This document shows, in pieces, positions 35,974-43,910 of a stretch of DNA of 64,000 nucleotides. Origin of the DNA: Chitinophaga sp. XS-30 (GTDB lineage: Bacteria > Bacteroidota > Bacteroidia > Chitinophagales > Chitinophagaceae); the NCBI RefSeq assembly GCF_008086345.1, contig NZ_CP043006.1, positions 2,788,032 through 2,852,031 on the forward strand, read 5' to 3'. The number at the start of each line of letters is the position of its first letter. Position 1 is the first letter of the stretch. The translations under genes and the position numbers were made by a program. The notes beneath the pieces were generated by a model. That model saw nothing but the letters and a program-made list of their open reading frames with translations, made no database searches and had not been told where the DNA came from.

Positions 35974-36534
35974 ATGAGCAGACCATACGATATCATTACC
36001 ATAGGCGGATCTGCCGGCAGTGTTCCGGTCGTCATGCAATTGCTGGAAGCATTGCCTGCCCGTTTGCCCGTTCCCGTGGTGATCGTACTGCACCGCCTCA
36101 GGAATGTAAAAAGCGATATGAGCAAACTGCTGCTGCCGGGCCGCAGATTGTCCGAGCCGGAAGACAAAGAGCTATTGAAGGAGAACTGTATTTACCTGGC
36201 GCCGCAGAATTATCATCTTATACTGGAAGCAGATAAAAGTTTCATGCTGGATTATTCCGAACCGGTCAGCTTCAGCCGCCCGTCTATTACGATAACATTC
36301 AACAGCATCGCCGAAGTGTATGGGGAGAAAGCGCTGGGTATATTGCTGAGCGGTTCCAATGACGACGGCGCGGAAGGGCTGTGCCGGATTATTGCGGCGG
36401 GCGGAACCGGCGTCGTGCTGCATCCGCAGGCAACGGAATTCCGGATCATGCCGCAATCCGCTATAGACCGGTGCAGCGGCGTAAAGATCATGACCGTCCC
36501 GCAAATGAAAGACCTGATATTAAACAATATTTGA
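35974..36534 (+). CDS. CheB-type methylesterase domain protein, no receiver domain
   Basis: A 186-residue protein made only of the CheB catalytic domain. The triad is visible: Ser13 in ITIGGSAGS, His40 in VIVLHRLRN and Asp131 in LLSGSNDDGAEGL. Other family marks are IYLAPQNYHLIL and FRIMPQSAIDRC. CheB removes methyl groups added by CheR or deamidates glutamines. Classical CheB has an N-terminal receiver domain; here it is missing, so control must come from elsewhere, perhaps from the next gene. It starts 1 base after the CheR stop; an upstream ATG at 35938 would overlap CheR and is less likely. The REC-kinase follows 1 base after it. Confidence 0.9.
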   Translation: MSRPYDIITIGGSAGSVPVVMQLLEALPARLPVPVVIVLHRLRNVKSDMSKLLLPGRRLSEPEDKELLKENCIYLAPQNYHLILEADKSFMLDYSEPVSFSRPSITITFNSIAEVYGEKALGILLSGSNDDGAEGLCRIIAAGGTGVVLHPQATEFRIMPQSAIDRCSGVKIMTVPQMKDLILNNI

Positions 36535-36535
36535 A

Positions 36536-37642
36536 ATGAACGTATTGAAGAAAGGGACAAAACCCTTTACCGTATTGCTGGTAGATGACCGCCAGGAGAA
36601 CCTCATCTCCCTGGAAGAAATGCTGGCGGCAGACAACAGGATATTTATCAAGGCCGGGTCCGGCAACGAAGCTTTGAAGCTGGTCCTGCGCAACGAGGAT
36701 ATCGGCCTGATCATCCTCGATGTGCAAATGCCGGAAATGGATGGTTTCGAAGTTGCACATCTGCTGAAAGCCAATCCAAAGACCAGGGACATTTCCATCA
36801 TCTTCGTGACGGCCATCAACAAAGACGAGCAGCACATGCTGCAAGGCTTCGGCAAAGGAGCTGTGGATTATCTGTCCAAACCCCTGGACATCAATCTCAC
36901 CCGCGCAAAAGTGGACGTTTTTGAAAGGCTGCACGATTATCAGCAGGGCCTGAAGAAAGCGTTGAAAGACAAAGAACAGGTGAATGCCCAGCTCGAACGC
37001 TTCCTGCATACCGTGGCCCATGACCTGAAATCACCCCTGTCCGGCGTGGTAGGACTGCTGTTGCTATTAAAAGAAGAAGACCGGCTGAAGGCTTACCCGG
37101 ATCTGATGGATTATGTAGACCTGGCTGTCAGCGCCACTACAAAACTCTCCGATATGATCGGCGGTATCCTGGATTACAGCCGTCAGCATCAGTACGACCA
37201 GGCGGAGGAGGATGTGGATGTGTACACTTTGCTGACACAGCTTGTGAAATTCCTCTTCCTGCCGGAGCGGGTGAAGATCAATATACAGCAGGACCTGCCG
37301 GTATTATACACCAACCGTCAAAAGCTCCAGCAGGCTTTCCAGAACCTCGTGAGCAATGCCATCAAGTATAACGACAAAGACCAGGTGGAGATCAGCATCG
37401 GCGGCACCGAAAAAGACGAGTTTTATGAATTCTATGTAAAGGACAACGGTCCCGGTATCGAAGCCGCGGACAATGAACGGATATTCCGGTTATTCGAGAA
37501 AGTGGACAACCAGGCCAATGGCACCGGCACCGGTGTGGGATTGAATATCCTGAAACTGCTGGTGGAATCGCAGGGCGGGAAGATATGGGTGGAATCCGTG
37601 CCCGGCGAAGGCAGCTGCTTTTATTTCCAGTGGCGGAAGTAG
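36536..37642 (+). CDS. Receiver-domain histidine kinase (REC-HisKA-HATPase)
   Basis: A soluble 368-residue protein. The N-terminal receiver domain has VDDRQEN, the phospho-acceptor Asp62 in IILDVQMPEMDGFE and DYLSKPLD. A coil leads to HisKA with His162 (HTVAHDLKSPLSGVVGL) and an ATPase domain with NLVSNAIKYND, DNGPGIE and GTGVGLNILKLLVE. It lacks any membrane sensor, so it probably takes its input through the receiver domain, from the hybrid kinase upstream. It is the last gene of a four-gene operon with gaps of 8, 1 and 1 bases. It could pass phosphate to the single-domain regulator at 31.1 kb; this is inference. Confidence 0.9.
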   Translation: MNVLKKGTKPFTVLLVDDRQENLISLEEMLAADNRIFIKAGSGNEALKLVLRNEDIGLIILDVQMPEMDGFEVAHLLKANPKTRDISIIFVTAINKDEQHMLQGFGKGAVDYLSKPLDINLTRAKVDVFERLHDYQQGLKKALKDKEQVNAQLERFLHTVAHDLKSPLSGVVGLLLLLKEEDRLKAYPDLMDYVDLAVSATTKLSDMIGGILDYSRQHQYDQAEEDVDVYTLLTQLVKFLFLPERVKINIQQDLPVLYTNRQKLQQAFQNLVSNAIKYNDKDQVEISIGGTEKDEFYEFYVKDNGPGIEAADNERIFRLFEKVDNQANGTGTGVGLNILKLLVESQGGKIWVESVPGEGSCFYFQWRK

Positions 37643-37675
37643 CTGCCGGTCCCCGGGCACGGTATGCTTGCATCG

Positions 37676-38814
37676 TTAGTTCACTTCCAGCTCATCCTTT
37701 GCCTGCAGTTTCGGGAAGGGCGCATGCGGTTCCCGCTGGTACCAGAATACCACGCAGCTGATATCCGATTGCTGGGGAAGATAACGCCCGCCGCTGCGCC
37801 AGCCCAGGTCCTGAATAGTTATTTTAAGCTCTTTGTCAAAGCGCACGGGGTCCATGACATGCCAGCGGTAGAGGCCGAAACGCTGCTGTGATTTATACAG
37901 GCCGTCCGGGCGGATCACCTGGTGCAGCCCGGCGTATGGCGTGGAAAATTCCTGGTAGCGGCCCTTGTTGTCGAAATTATAGGAGCCGCAGAAATAGTCT
38001 TCCGTGCCGGTGCCGCAGATCGTGGGATATTTGTTATCGCCATCCATAAAGAATTTGATCTCGCCTTCGCCCCACCAGCCGTTGTTGTTGACGCCCCAGG
38101 CCATATAGGTGCCTACGTACTGTCCTTTGCCTTTGATGCCATCCACCATCGTGAATTCCGCGTCTTTCACCGGGTTTGTTGCGGCGGAACTGCGCATGGA
38201 AATAACCCGCATCATCAGGTACCTGCGTGAGCGTGTAATCTACCTGGTAGTACAGGGTCATTCTTTCGGTGTTGATGTTCTCCATGGTGATCCGGCATTT
38301 TTTGCGGAAGGGCATCGTCCAGTAACAGTTGAAAGCGCTGCCGGGGGTTTACGGTAACGGCGAGGGAATTCATCTGTGCATATTCCCCCCAACCCATGCC
38401 GAAGAAGTCGCCAACCGGCACTTCCACCGAAGGGGTGGTCTCGTCGTCCCAGTAAAAACGCAGGATGGAATAGCGCCAGTTACCGGTTGGGGTCATCCAG
38501 ATATGCTGGATAGCGCCCGGGCCGGTAATTTCGGCAAGCGTGTAGGTCTGCCCGGGTTCTATGTGAATATAAGGATTCACTTTCCAGCCCTGCCCAAGCT
38601 CGCGGGCCGCATTCCGGGCATTGCCCTGTTCCAGTGTGGCCATGCCGCCTTTGCCTGGTTCGCCGGTCGGGTTTTCCGGACTGATGGAGCGGGTTTTGGC
38701 GTCGGAAAGGCGGTGAAGATTGCCCATATTCATTTCCAGCCCGTTAAAGCCTTGCTGGGCGAGTGCAGCCAGGCCTGTGCAGACTGCCATCGAGAGGAGA
38801 AACAGTTTTTTCAT
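37676..38814 (-). pseudogene. GH172/DUF2961-type gene broken by two single-base insertions
   Basis: Read from 38814, the gene starts with a signal peptide (MKKLFLLSMAVCTGLAALAQ) and DUF2961 family sequence (GPGAIQHIWMTPTGNWRYS, FFGMGWGEYAQMNSLAVTVN). At the five-G run 38343-38347 the frame shifts; family sequence continues in another frame (NINTERMTLYYQVDYTLTQV, YFHAQFRR). Near 38176-38181 it shifts again and runs to the end (GQYVGTYMAWGVNNNGWWGE, GTGTEDYFCGSYNF). Removing one C and one A restores a single frame of about 378 codons. GH172 enzymes act on furanosides such as arabinofuranose or fructose anhydrides. Since all parts stay family-like, the damage is recent or an assembly error. A LacI gene lies upstream with operator-like sites. 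Confidence 0.8.
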
Positions 38815-38841
38815 ACGGTGTTATAATTTGTGTGTTACATT

Positions 38842-38857
38842 GCTTTATCGATTAAGC
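38842..38857. promoter_or_regulatory. Operator-like imperfect palindrome upstream of the GH172 gene
   Basis: GCTTTATCGATTAAGC is a 16-bp palindrome with one mismatched pair and a central CG. It lies 28 bases before the GH172 start, in the 61-base gap after the LacI gene. Its half-sites resemble the perfect palindrome before the LacI gene itself (CTTAAAC compared with CTTAATC on the other strand). Confidence 0.5.
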
Positions 38858-38875
38858 ATTGGCGTGAACGGAACA

Positions 38876-39889
38876 TCAGCTGCTGGATCTTCTGATGACC
38901 AATGTTGTTTCCATGCAAACCGCTTCATGTGTTTTTTGCCTGCCCGTTATTTGATCCAGCAGCAGGCGAACCGCCATTTTTCCCATTTCCAGTATTGGTT
39001 GCCGGATGTAGGTGACGGGGGAATAGAAAAGATCGAATGCTTCGCTTTCATCAAAACTCAGCACCGCCAGGTCTTCCGGAACACGAATGCCCAGTTCATT
39101 GATATATTTCAGGCCTTCGATGGCGAGGCTGTTCGTGGCAAAGAACACGGCATCCGCGGGTTTGCTGCCCCCGAGCAGCTGATCTACCGCTTGTTTCGTG
39201 TCTTCTTTCAGGTGAGCATAGCGGGCGGTCTTCAGCAATTGCCGGGAAGGCAGCCCGTGATCGCGCAGCGCTTCCGAGTAGCCGCGCTTCCGTTCGGCGA
39301 TATGATGTAATGTGGTGGCATACGCGATCATTCCTGTTCGCTTGCGGCCGCTTTTTACGAGATGGGAAACGGCATTGTAAGCCGATTCGTAATTGTTGAC
39401 GCAGATGTGGCTGGCGCTTATGCCCGGAAAATACCGGTCTGCCAGCACAAAAGGCACATGCTGTTTTTTCAGTTGCCTGATCTGCTGCTCCGAGCCTTCC
39501 GCGGGGATCAGGATCAGGCCGTCCACCTGGCGGTTGAGCAGCACATTGATGAGATCGGCGGACTTGTCCGCATTCTCATCCGAGCTGCCGAAGATCACCG
39601 TGTAGTTGTGCTGTTTGGCTTCGTCTTCTATAGTCCGCGCGAGATTGGCAAAAAAGGGATTGGAAATATCCGCCACGATCAGCCCGATGGTATCCGAGCG
39701 GCCGCTTTTCAGGCTGCGTGCAATGTGATTGGGCTGATAGTTGAGCCTGTGGGCAATTTTTCTGATCTTCAGGGCCATTTCCCGGCCCACCCTCGCTTTT
39801 TCTTCCTTATTGGTCAGCACATAGGAAACCAGGGCGGTTGATACCCCCGCTTCCTGTGCAATATCCTTCAGCGAGACCTTTTTCTTCAT
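38876..39889 (-). CDS. LacI family transcriptional regulator
   Basis: A 337-residue regulator. The N-terminal helix-turn-helix is SLKDIAQEAGVSTALVSYVL and the hinge helix NHIARSLKSGRSDTIGLIVA. The periplasmic-binding-protein-like effector domain follows with NPFFANLARTIEDEA, VDGLILIPAEG and DLAVLSFDESEAFDLF. In place of the usual TVS in the recognition helix it has TALVS, as in many Bacteroidota members. It most likely controls itself and the GH172 gene 61 bases downstream: palindromes with a central CG lie before both. The effector is probably a sugar. Confidence 0.93.
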   Translation of the reverse strand: MKKKVSLKDIAQEAGVSTALVSYVLTNKEEKARVGREMALKIRKIAHRLNYQPNHIARSLKSGRSDTIGLIVADISNPFFANLARTIEDEAKQHNYTVIFGSSDENADKSADLINVLLNRQVDGLILIPAEGSEQQIRQLKKQHVPFVLADRYFPGISASHICVNNYESAYNAVSHLVKSGRKRTGMIAYATTLHHIAERKRGYSEALRDHGLPSRQLLKTARYAHLKEDTKQAVDQLLGGSKPADAVFFATNSLAIEGLKYINELGIRVPEDLAVLSFDESEAFDLFYSPVTYIRQPILEMGKMAVRLLLDQITGRQKTHEAVCMETTLVIRRSSS

Positions 39890-39904
39890 GCCTGTAAAAA
39901 TATG

Positions 39905-39918
39905 CTTAAACGTTTAAG
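39905..39918. promoter_or_regulatory. Perfect LacI-type operator before the LacI gene
   Basis: CTTAAACGTTTAAG is an exact 14-bp palindrome with a central CG, 15 bases before the LacI start codon. On the minus strand it is followed at once by a TATTTTTA box, so bound protein would block the promoter. This suggests autorepression. Confidence 0.7.
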
Positions 39919-40032
39919 TAATCAAGTTACGGGCGATCTTTTTTAACGGCGGCAGAGATGGCTCCTGCATGCGGGTACCCGCAGTTGGGCAAAACGCGGG
40001 AAAACCAGCGGGATATGTGTATTTTGTGAACT

Positions 40033-40106
40033 GATGAAGCCGGCATGATTAAAATTATCATTAGGCCAACAGGGGAATGATCATTTTAATCATCGAAGGC
40101 TCCATC
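40033..40106 (+). promoter_or_regulatory. Long two-part hairpin leader before the D-lactate dehydrogenase-type gene
   Basis: Outer arms GATGAAGCC (40033-40041) and GGCTCCATC (40098-40106) pair with one A-C mismatch. Inner 18-base arms (40045-40062 and 40076-40093) pair at 17 positions. The outer stem and the following CAGACCCGTAAAGAATTAA closely match the leader before SusD at 17.5 kb, where the inner part is only a GCAA loop. The right arm begins 36 bases before the ATG. A structured leader RNA is likely; there is no T-tract directly after it. Confidence 0.6.
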
Positions 40107-40133
40107 AGACCCGTAAAGAATTAATATGAACTG

Positions 40134-41135
40134 ATGAAAATCCTCTTCTTTTCTGCGAAACCTTACGACCGCGAGTTCTTCACCCGGCACAATGCCCCTT
40201 ACGGCTTTGAACTGGAATTCCTGGAAACCCACCTCGGCCCGCATATCGTCAATGCCGTGGCGGAAGGCACTCCCGTGGTCTGCGTTTTTGTGAACGACCG
40301 GCTGACGGATGAGGTGATTGGCATACTGGCGGAAAAAGGGGTGAAGATCATCGCCCTGCGCTGCGCCGGTTTCAATAATGTGCAGCTGGAGACCGCAAAG
40401 CAACACGGCATCCGGGTATGCCGCGTGCCGGCCTATTCACCCGAAGCGGTGGCCGAGCATACGGCCGCCATGATACTGACGCTGAACAGGAAAACGCATA
40501 AGGCCTACAACCGGGTACGTGAACAGAACTTTGCGCTGAACGGCTTGCTGGGTTTTAACCTCTTTGGGAAGACCGCAGGGGTGATCGGCACCGGCAAGAT
40601 CGGCCGCGCTTTCTGCAGGATCATGCTCGGCTTCGGCTGCAGGGTGCTGGCTTATGATCCCTATCCTGACGCGTCACTTGCGGCCACGGGTGTGGAGTAT
40701 CTGCCGTTTGAGGAAGTGTTGAAAGAATCGGATATCATTTCCCTGCATTGCCCTCTCACCCCGGAGAACCGTTATCTCATCAACCGGGAAACGCTTGGTC
40801 TCGCCAAAAAAGGCATGACGCTGATCAATACCAGCAGAGGCGGGCTGGTCAATACCAATGATGTTATTGAAGGACTGAAAACGGGGCAGATCGCCTACCT
40901 GGGAATAGATGTGTATGAGCAGGAAGAAAACCTGTTCTTCAAGGACCTTTCCGGCAGCATTATTGAAGATGACACCATACAACGGCTGATGAGTTTCCCG
41001 AATGTGCTGGTCACCGGCCATCAGGCCTTCTTTACGGAAGAGGCGCTGGCCCAGATCGCGGAAACCACGCTGGGGAGTGTTGATCAACTGATGAAAGGGG
41101 GCGAACCTTCCGGCGAAGGCATCATGCTGGCGTAG
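40134..41135 (+). CDS. ldhA: D-lactate dehydrogenase-type 2-hydroxyacid dehydrogenase
   Basis: A 333-residue NAD-dependent D-2-hydroxyacid dehydrogenase resembling fermentative D-lactate dehydrogenase (pyruvate to D-lactate). The N-terminus MKILFFSAKPYDREFF is typical of LdhA. LRCAGFNNV and AYSPEAVAEH precede the NAD motif GVIGTGKIGRAF. The catalytic residues are an Arg in INTSRGGLVN, a Glu in VYEQEENLFF and a His in VTGHQAFFT. It is a single-gene unit: an elaborate hairpin leader lies upstream and the convergent PEP carboxylase gene ends 11 bases after it. The two genes act at neighbouring branch points of central metabolism, though on opposite strands. Substrate assigned by family resemblance. 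Confidence 0.88.
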   Translation: MKILFFSAKPYDREFFTRHNAPYGFELEFLETHLGPHIVNAVAEGTPVVCVFVNDRLTDEVIGILAEKGVKIIALRCAGFNNVQLETAKQHGIRVCRVPAYSPEAVAEHTAAMILTLNRKTHKAYNRVREQNFALNGLLGFNLFGKTAGVIGTGKIGRAFCRIMLGFGCRVLAYDPYPDASLAATGVEYLPFEEVLKESDIISLHCPLTPENRYLINRETLGLAKKGMTLINTSRGGLVNTNDVIEGLKTGQIAYLGIDVYEQEENLFFKDLSGSIIEDDTIQRLMSFPNVLVTGHQAFFTEEALAQIAETTLGSVDQLMKGGEPSGEGIMLA

Positions 41136-41146
41136 CCGCGCGCGCC

Positions 41147-43732
41147 TTACACCAGGTTCCTGCCTGCATTCACAATGCCATAGACGGTGCGGATCACCAG
41201 CTTCGCATACGCATTCTTCAATTCCTCATCACCGGAATTTTTTGCCTTCTGCAAGGCATAGTGCTGCAAGACCACCAGCGGCAGCATGATCCGTTCGCGC
41301 ATGGCGATGGAATGCTTCTCCACCGGATATTCCTGCATCAGTTCCCGGGTGCCGGTCAGTTCCAGCAATAATGCCTTCGTGAGATCAAATTCGTTTTTCA
41401 GCTGGGTCCAGAACGGGCCGTAATGCTCATCATACTGAAGATGCGCGGTAATGCGGAAATCGGATTTGGACATGGACATGATGCAGTTATCGATCATCGT
41501 CTTGAAGAAACCGGATGATTTGTACAATGCAACGATATCTTCCCACTTACCTGCATCCCTGGTGGCTTTCAACGCGGAGCCTACGCCGTAGAAAGCGGGA
41601 ACGCTTTGTTTGAGCTGGCTCCACGCGGTCACAAAGCTGATGGCCCGGAGGTCTTCCAGCTTGAGTGCGGCGCCGGCATTCCGTTTGGTGGGGCGGCTGC
41701 TGATATTGATGTTGGAGAGGAGCTTCAGGGGGCTGAGGTTCTCCAGGTATTCCACGAATACCGGATGCTCGCGCAGGGCCACGAATTTCCCGAAGCTCTC
41801 TTCCGCCATCGCGGTGATCAGTTCTTTTTCCTTTCCGCAGAGATGATCGCGGTGGCCGGGATGCAACACAGGCGCCAGCCCGGCATTGACGAGCTGTTCG
41901 ATATTGTATTTTGCCGTTTCTGTGGAGCCGTACAGGGAGCTGACGGTTTGTCCCTGTATGGTCAGCTGTATATGATCGTTGGCCACTTCCTCGCCCATGG
42001 CGGCATAGAAACGGTGGGTCTTGCCCCCGCCGCGGGAGGGAGGGCCGCCCCTGCCGTCAAAGAAGGTCAGGGCTATGCCGTATTTCCTGGTGATGGCGGT
42101 CAGCTCAACCTTTGCCTGGTAAATGGACCAGTTGGCCATGAGGTATCCGCCGTCTTTCGTGCTGTCGGAGAAACCGAGCATGATCATCTGCCGGTTGCCG
42201 CGCCTTTCCAGGTGCGCTTTATAAACAGGATGCGTGTACAGCTTTTCCATCACATCTGCCGCATGCTTCAGGTCGTTGATGGTCTCGAAGAGCGGCAGGA
42301 AATCAACCGTAAGGTCTTCTTTCGTCCAGCCGCACCACAGGAAAAGGTTCATCAGCTGCAGGATGTCCGATGCCTGCTGGCAGTTGCTGATGATGAAGCG
42401 GTGGCTGGCCATTTGCCCGTTCTGCTGCTGGATGCTGCGCATCAGCCTGATGGTGCAGAGGGTATCGTTGATCATGGGATCTACGCCCTGTACGGGAGCT
42501 TCCTGGCAGGGGAAGTCCACTTCATTGAAGCTGATGAGCTGCAGTTTTTCATCTTCGGGAAGACTATCGTACCCGTCTGCCGGCAGCCCGTTGTTCAGCT
42601 CGGGCTGCTGCAGCCCGTAACGGAACACATTCCGCAGTACCCGGCTGTCCTGCCGGATATCCAGCCTGGCAAAATAACAGCCGAACAGGCGGATCTTCAG
42701 CAGCAGGTCGTCCGCGAGATTGACGAAGAGGCCGTCGTGATCCCTGTTGAGCGTTTCTTTTATATTTTCCAGCAGACCGGTCATTTCGGGCTGCAGATCG
42801 GCCGTACCGGGCTGGGGATTGAATGCATTGTCATACAGCAGGCTGCCCAGTTTGTTCATGGGCTCTTCTATCCCCCGGAAGGTGATGCGGCGTTTGAGCG
42901 TGCGGTAGTCGCGGTAATAACACCTGAAGATCGTTTGCCGCAGTGTGGCGGCCACGGTGCGGGTGGACCCGGTGGTAACGTTCGGGTTCCCGTCCCTGTC
43001 CCCGCCGGGCCAGAAGCCCAGTTCCAGTATGCCGGCGCCGCCGGTATCGAATTCTTCGCTGATCCGGCTCTGTATTTCCGCCAGCGCATGATAGAATACA
43101 TGCTCCAGGAACCAGATCAGGCTTACTGCCTCGTCTACCGGGGTAGGGGAGGTTTTATTGAAGAAGGGCGTTTTGCCCAGTTGCTGCAACAGCAGGTTGA
43201 TGGCATTGATATCATTGACCTTCAGGGCCTCGGTGAGGTCCGTCATAATGGTCAGCACCGTTCCGGGATAGAACTGGGTGGGGTGAGCGGTCAGCACCAG
43301 GCGCAGGGAGAAGTCCCGCAGCTTTTCGCTGATCTTGTCCCGCAGTTCATCTTCCCCGGAGATCTGTTGCAGCATGCCCTGGAGGGTGCCGCTGCCGTCG
43401 GTTTTGCTGAGTTTGCTGAAAGACGAGTCCTCTATCGCATCAAACAGCACTACCTGTCTTTCTATATACTGGATAAAGCGGAACAGGCGGTTGATCTGCT
43501 CGCGTTCATCTATTTCCGGTGTACGTTCTTTAAAGAAAGCTTCGATGATGGCTGTGGGCGATTCCAGGCGGGCTACGCCTTTTTCGCAGTGCGCGGTGAA
43601 AAACGGCAGCAGAATGCCGGTATCTTTAACCTGGTAAAAAGGCAGGGTTAAAAATAAACTGTTGTACAGTTCGAAGCGGGTGATCACTTCGCGCGTGTAG
43701 ATGTCTTTCTGGTTGCCGGTCTGTTTTAGCAT
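41147..43732 (-). CDS. ppc: Phosphoenolpyruvate carboxylase
   Basis: An 861-residue cytoplasmic enzyme that makes oxaloacetate from phosphoenolpyruvate and bicarbonate. Signatures include LVLTAHPTQFYPGTVLT with the catalytic His, FWPGGDRDGNPNVT, MLGFSDSTKDGGYLMANW and FFDGRGGPPSRGGGKTH. It is slightly shorter than the 880-residue proteobacterial form, and its C-terminus reads VNAGRNLV instead of ending in the usual NTG, a variant seen in Bacteroidota. It is transcribed alone, convergent with the lactate dehydrogenase-type gene 11 bases away. It refills the TCA cycle; allosteric sites cannot be judged. Confidence 0.95.
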   Translation of the reverse strand: MLKQTGNQKDIYTREVITRFELYNSLFLTLPFYQVKDTGILLPFFTAHCEKGVARLESPTAIIEAFFKERTPEIDEREQINRLFRFIQYIERQVVLFDAIEDSSFSKLSKTDGSGTLQGMLQQISGEDELRDKISEKLRDFSLRLVLTAHPTQFYPGTVLTIMTDLTEALKVNDINAINLLLQQLGKTPFFNKTSPTPVDEAVSLIWFLEHVFYHALAEIQSRISEEFDTGGAGILELGFWPGGDRDGNPNVTTGSTRTVAATLRQTIFRCYYRDYRTLKRRITFRGIEEPMNKLGSLLYDNAFNPQPGTADLQPEMTGLLENIKETLNRDHDGLFVNLADDLLLKIRLFGCYFARLDIRQDSRVLRNVFRYGLQQPELNNGLPADGYDSLPEDEKLQLISFNEVDFPCQEAPVQGVDPMINDTLCTIRLMRSIQQQNGQMASHRFIISNCQQASDILQLMNLFLWCGWTKEDLTVDFLPLFETINDLKHAADVMEKLYTHPVYKAHLERRGNRQMIMLGFSDSTKDGGYLMANWSIYQAKVELTAITRKYGIALTFFDGRGGPPSRGGGKTHRFYAAMGEEVANDHIQLTIQGQTVSSLYGSTETAKYNIEQLVNAGLAPVLHPGHRDHLCGKEKELITAMAEESFGKFVALREHPVFVEYLENLSPLKLLSNINISSRPTKRNAGAALKLEDLRAISFVTAWSQLKQSVPAFYGVGSALKATRDAGKWEDIVALYKSSGFFKTMIDNCIMSMSKSDFRITAHLQYDEHYGPFWTQLKNEFDLTKALLLELTGTRELMQEYPVEKHSIAMRERIMLPLVVLQHYALQKAKNSGDEELKNAYAKLVIRTVYGIVNAGRNLV

Positions 43733-43910
43733 GCAGTGGTTCTTTAAGCAGGCAAAGCTATAAATAATATTAGAATGGTCATAGCGGAGCGCGGAGATTG
43801 CGGCGCATCAAAAAAAAGCCGGTTAATTGCGACTGGATATTAACTTGCGGATGAGGCAGCAGGACTGATGGCCGGCTGCCGGCGAAAATTTCACGTTAAA
43901 AATTACAGTC

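Noticed and set aside
41606..43651. 681-codon plus-strand frame opposite PEP carboxylase
   Set aside because: The minus-strand protein has all catalytic motifs; the antisense frame has no family resemblance and arises from codon bias.
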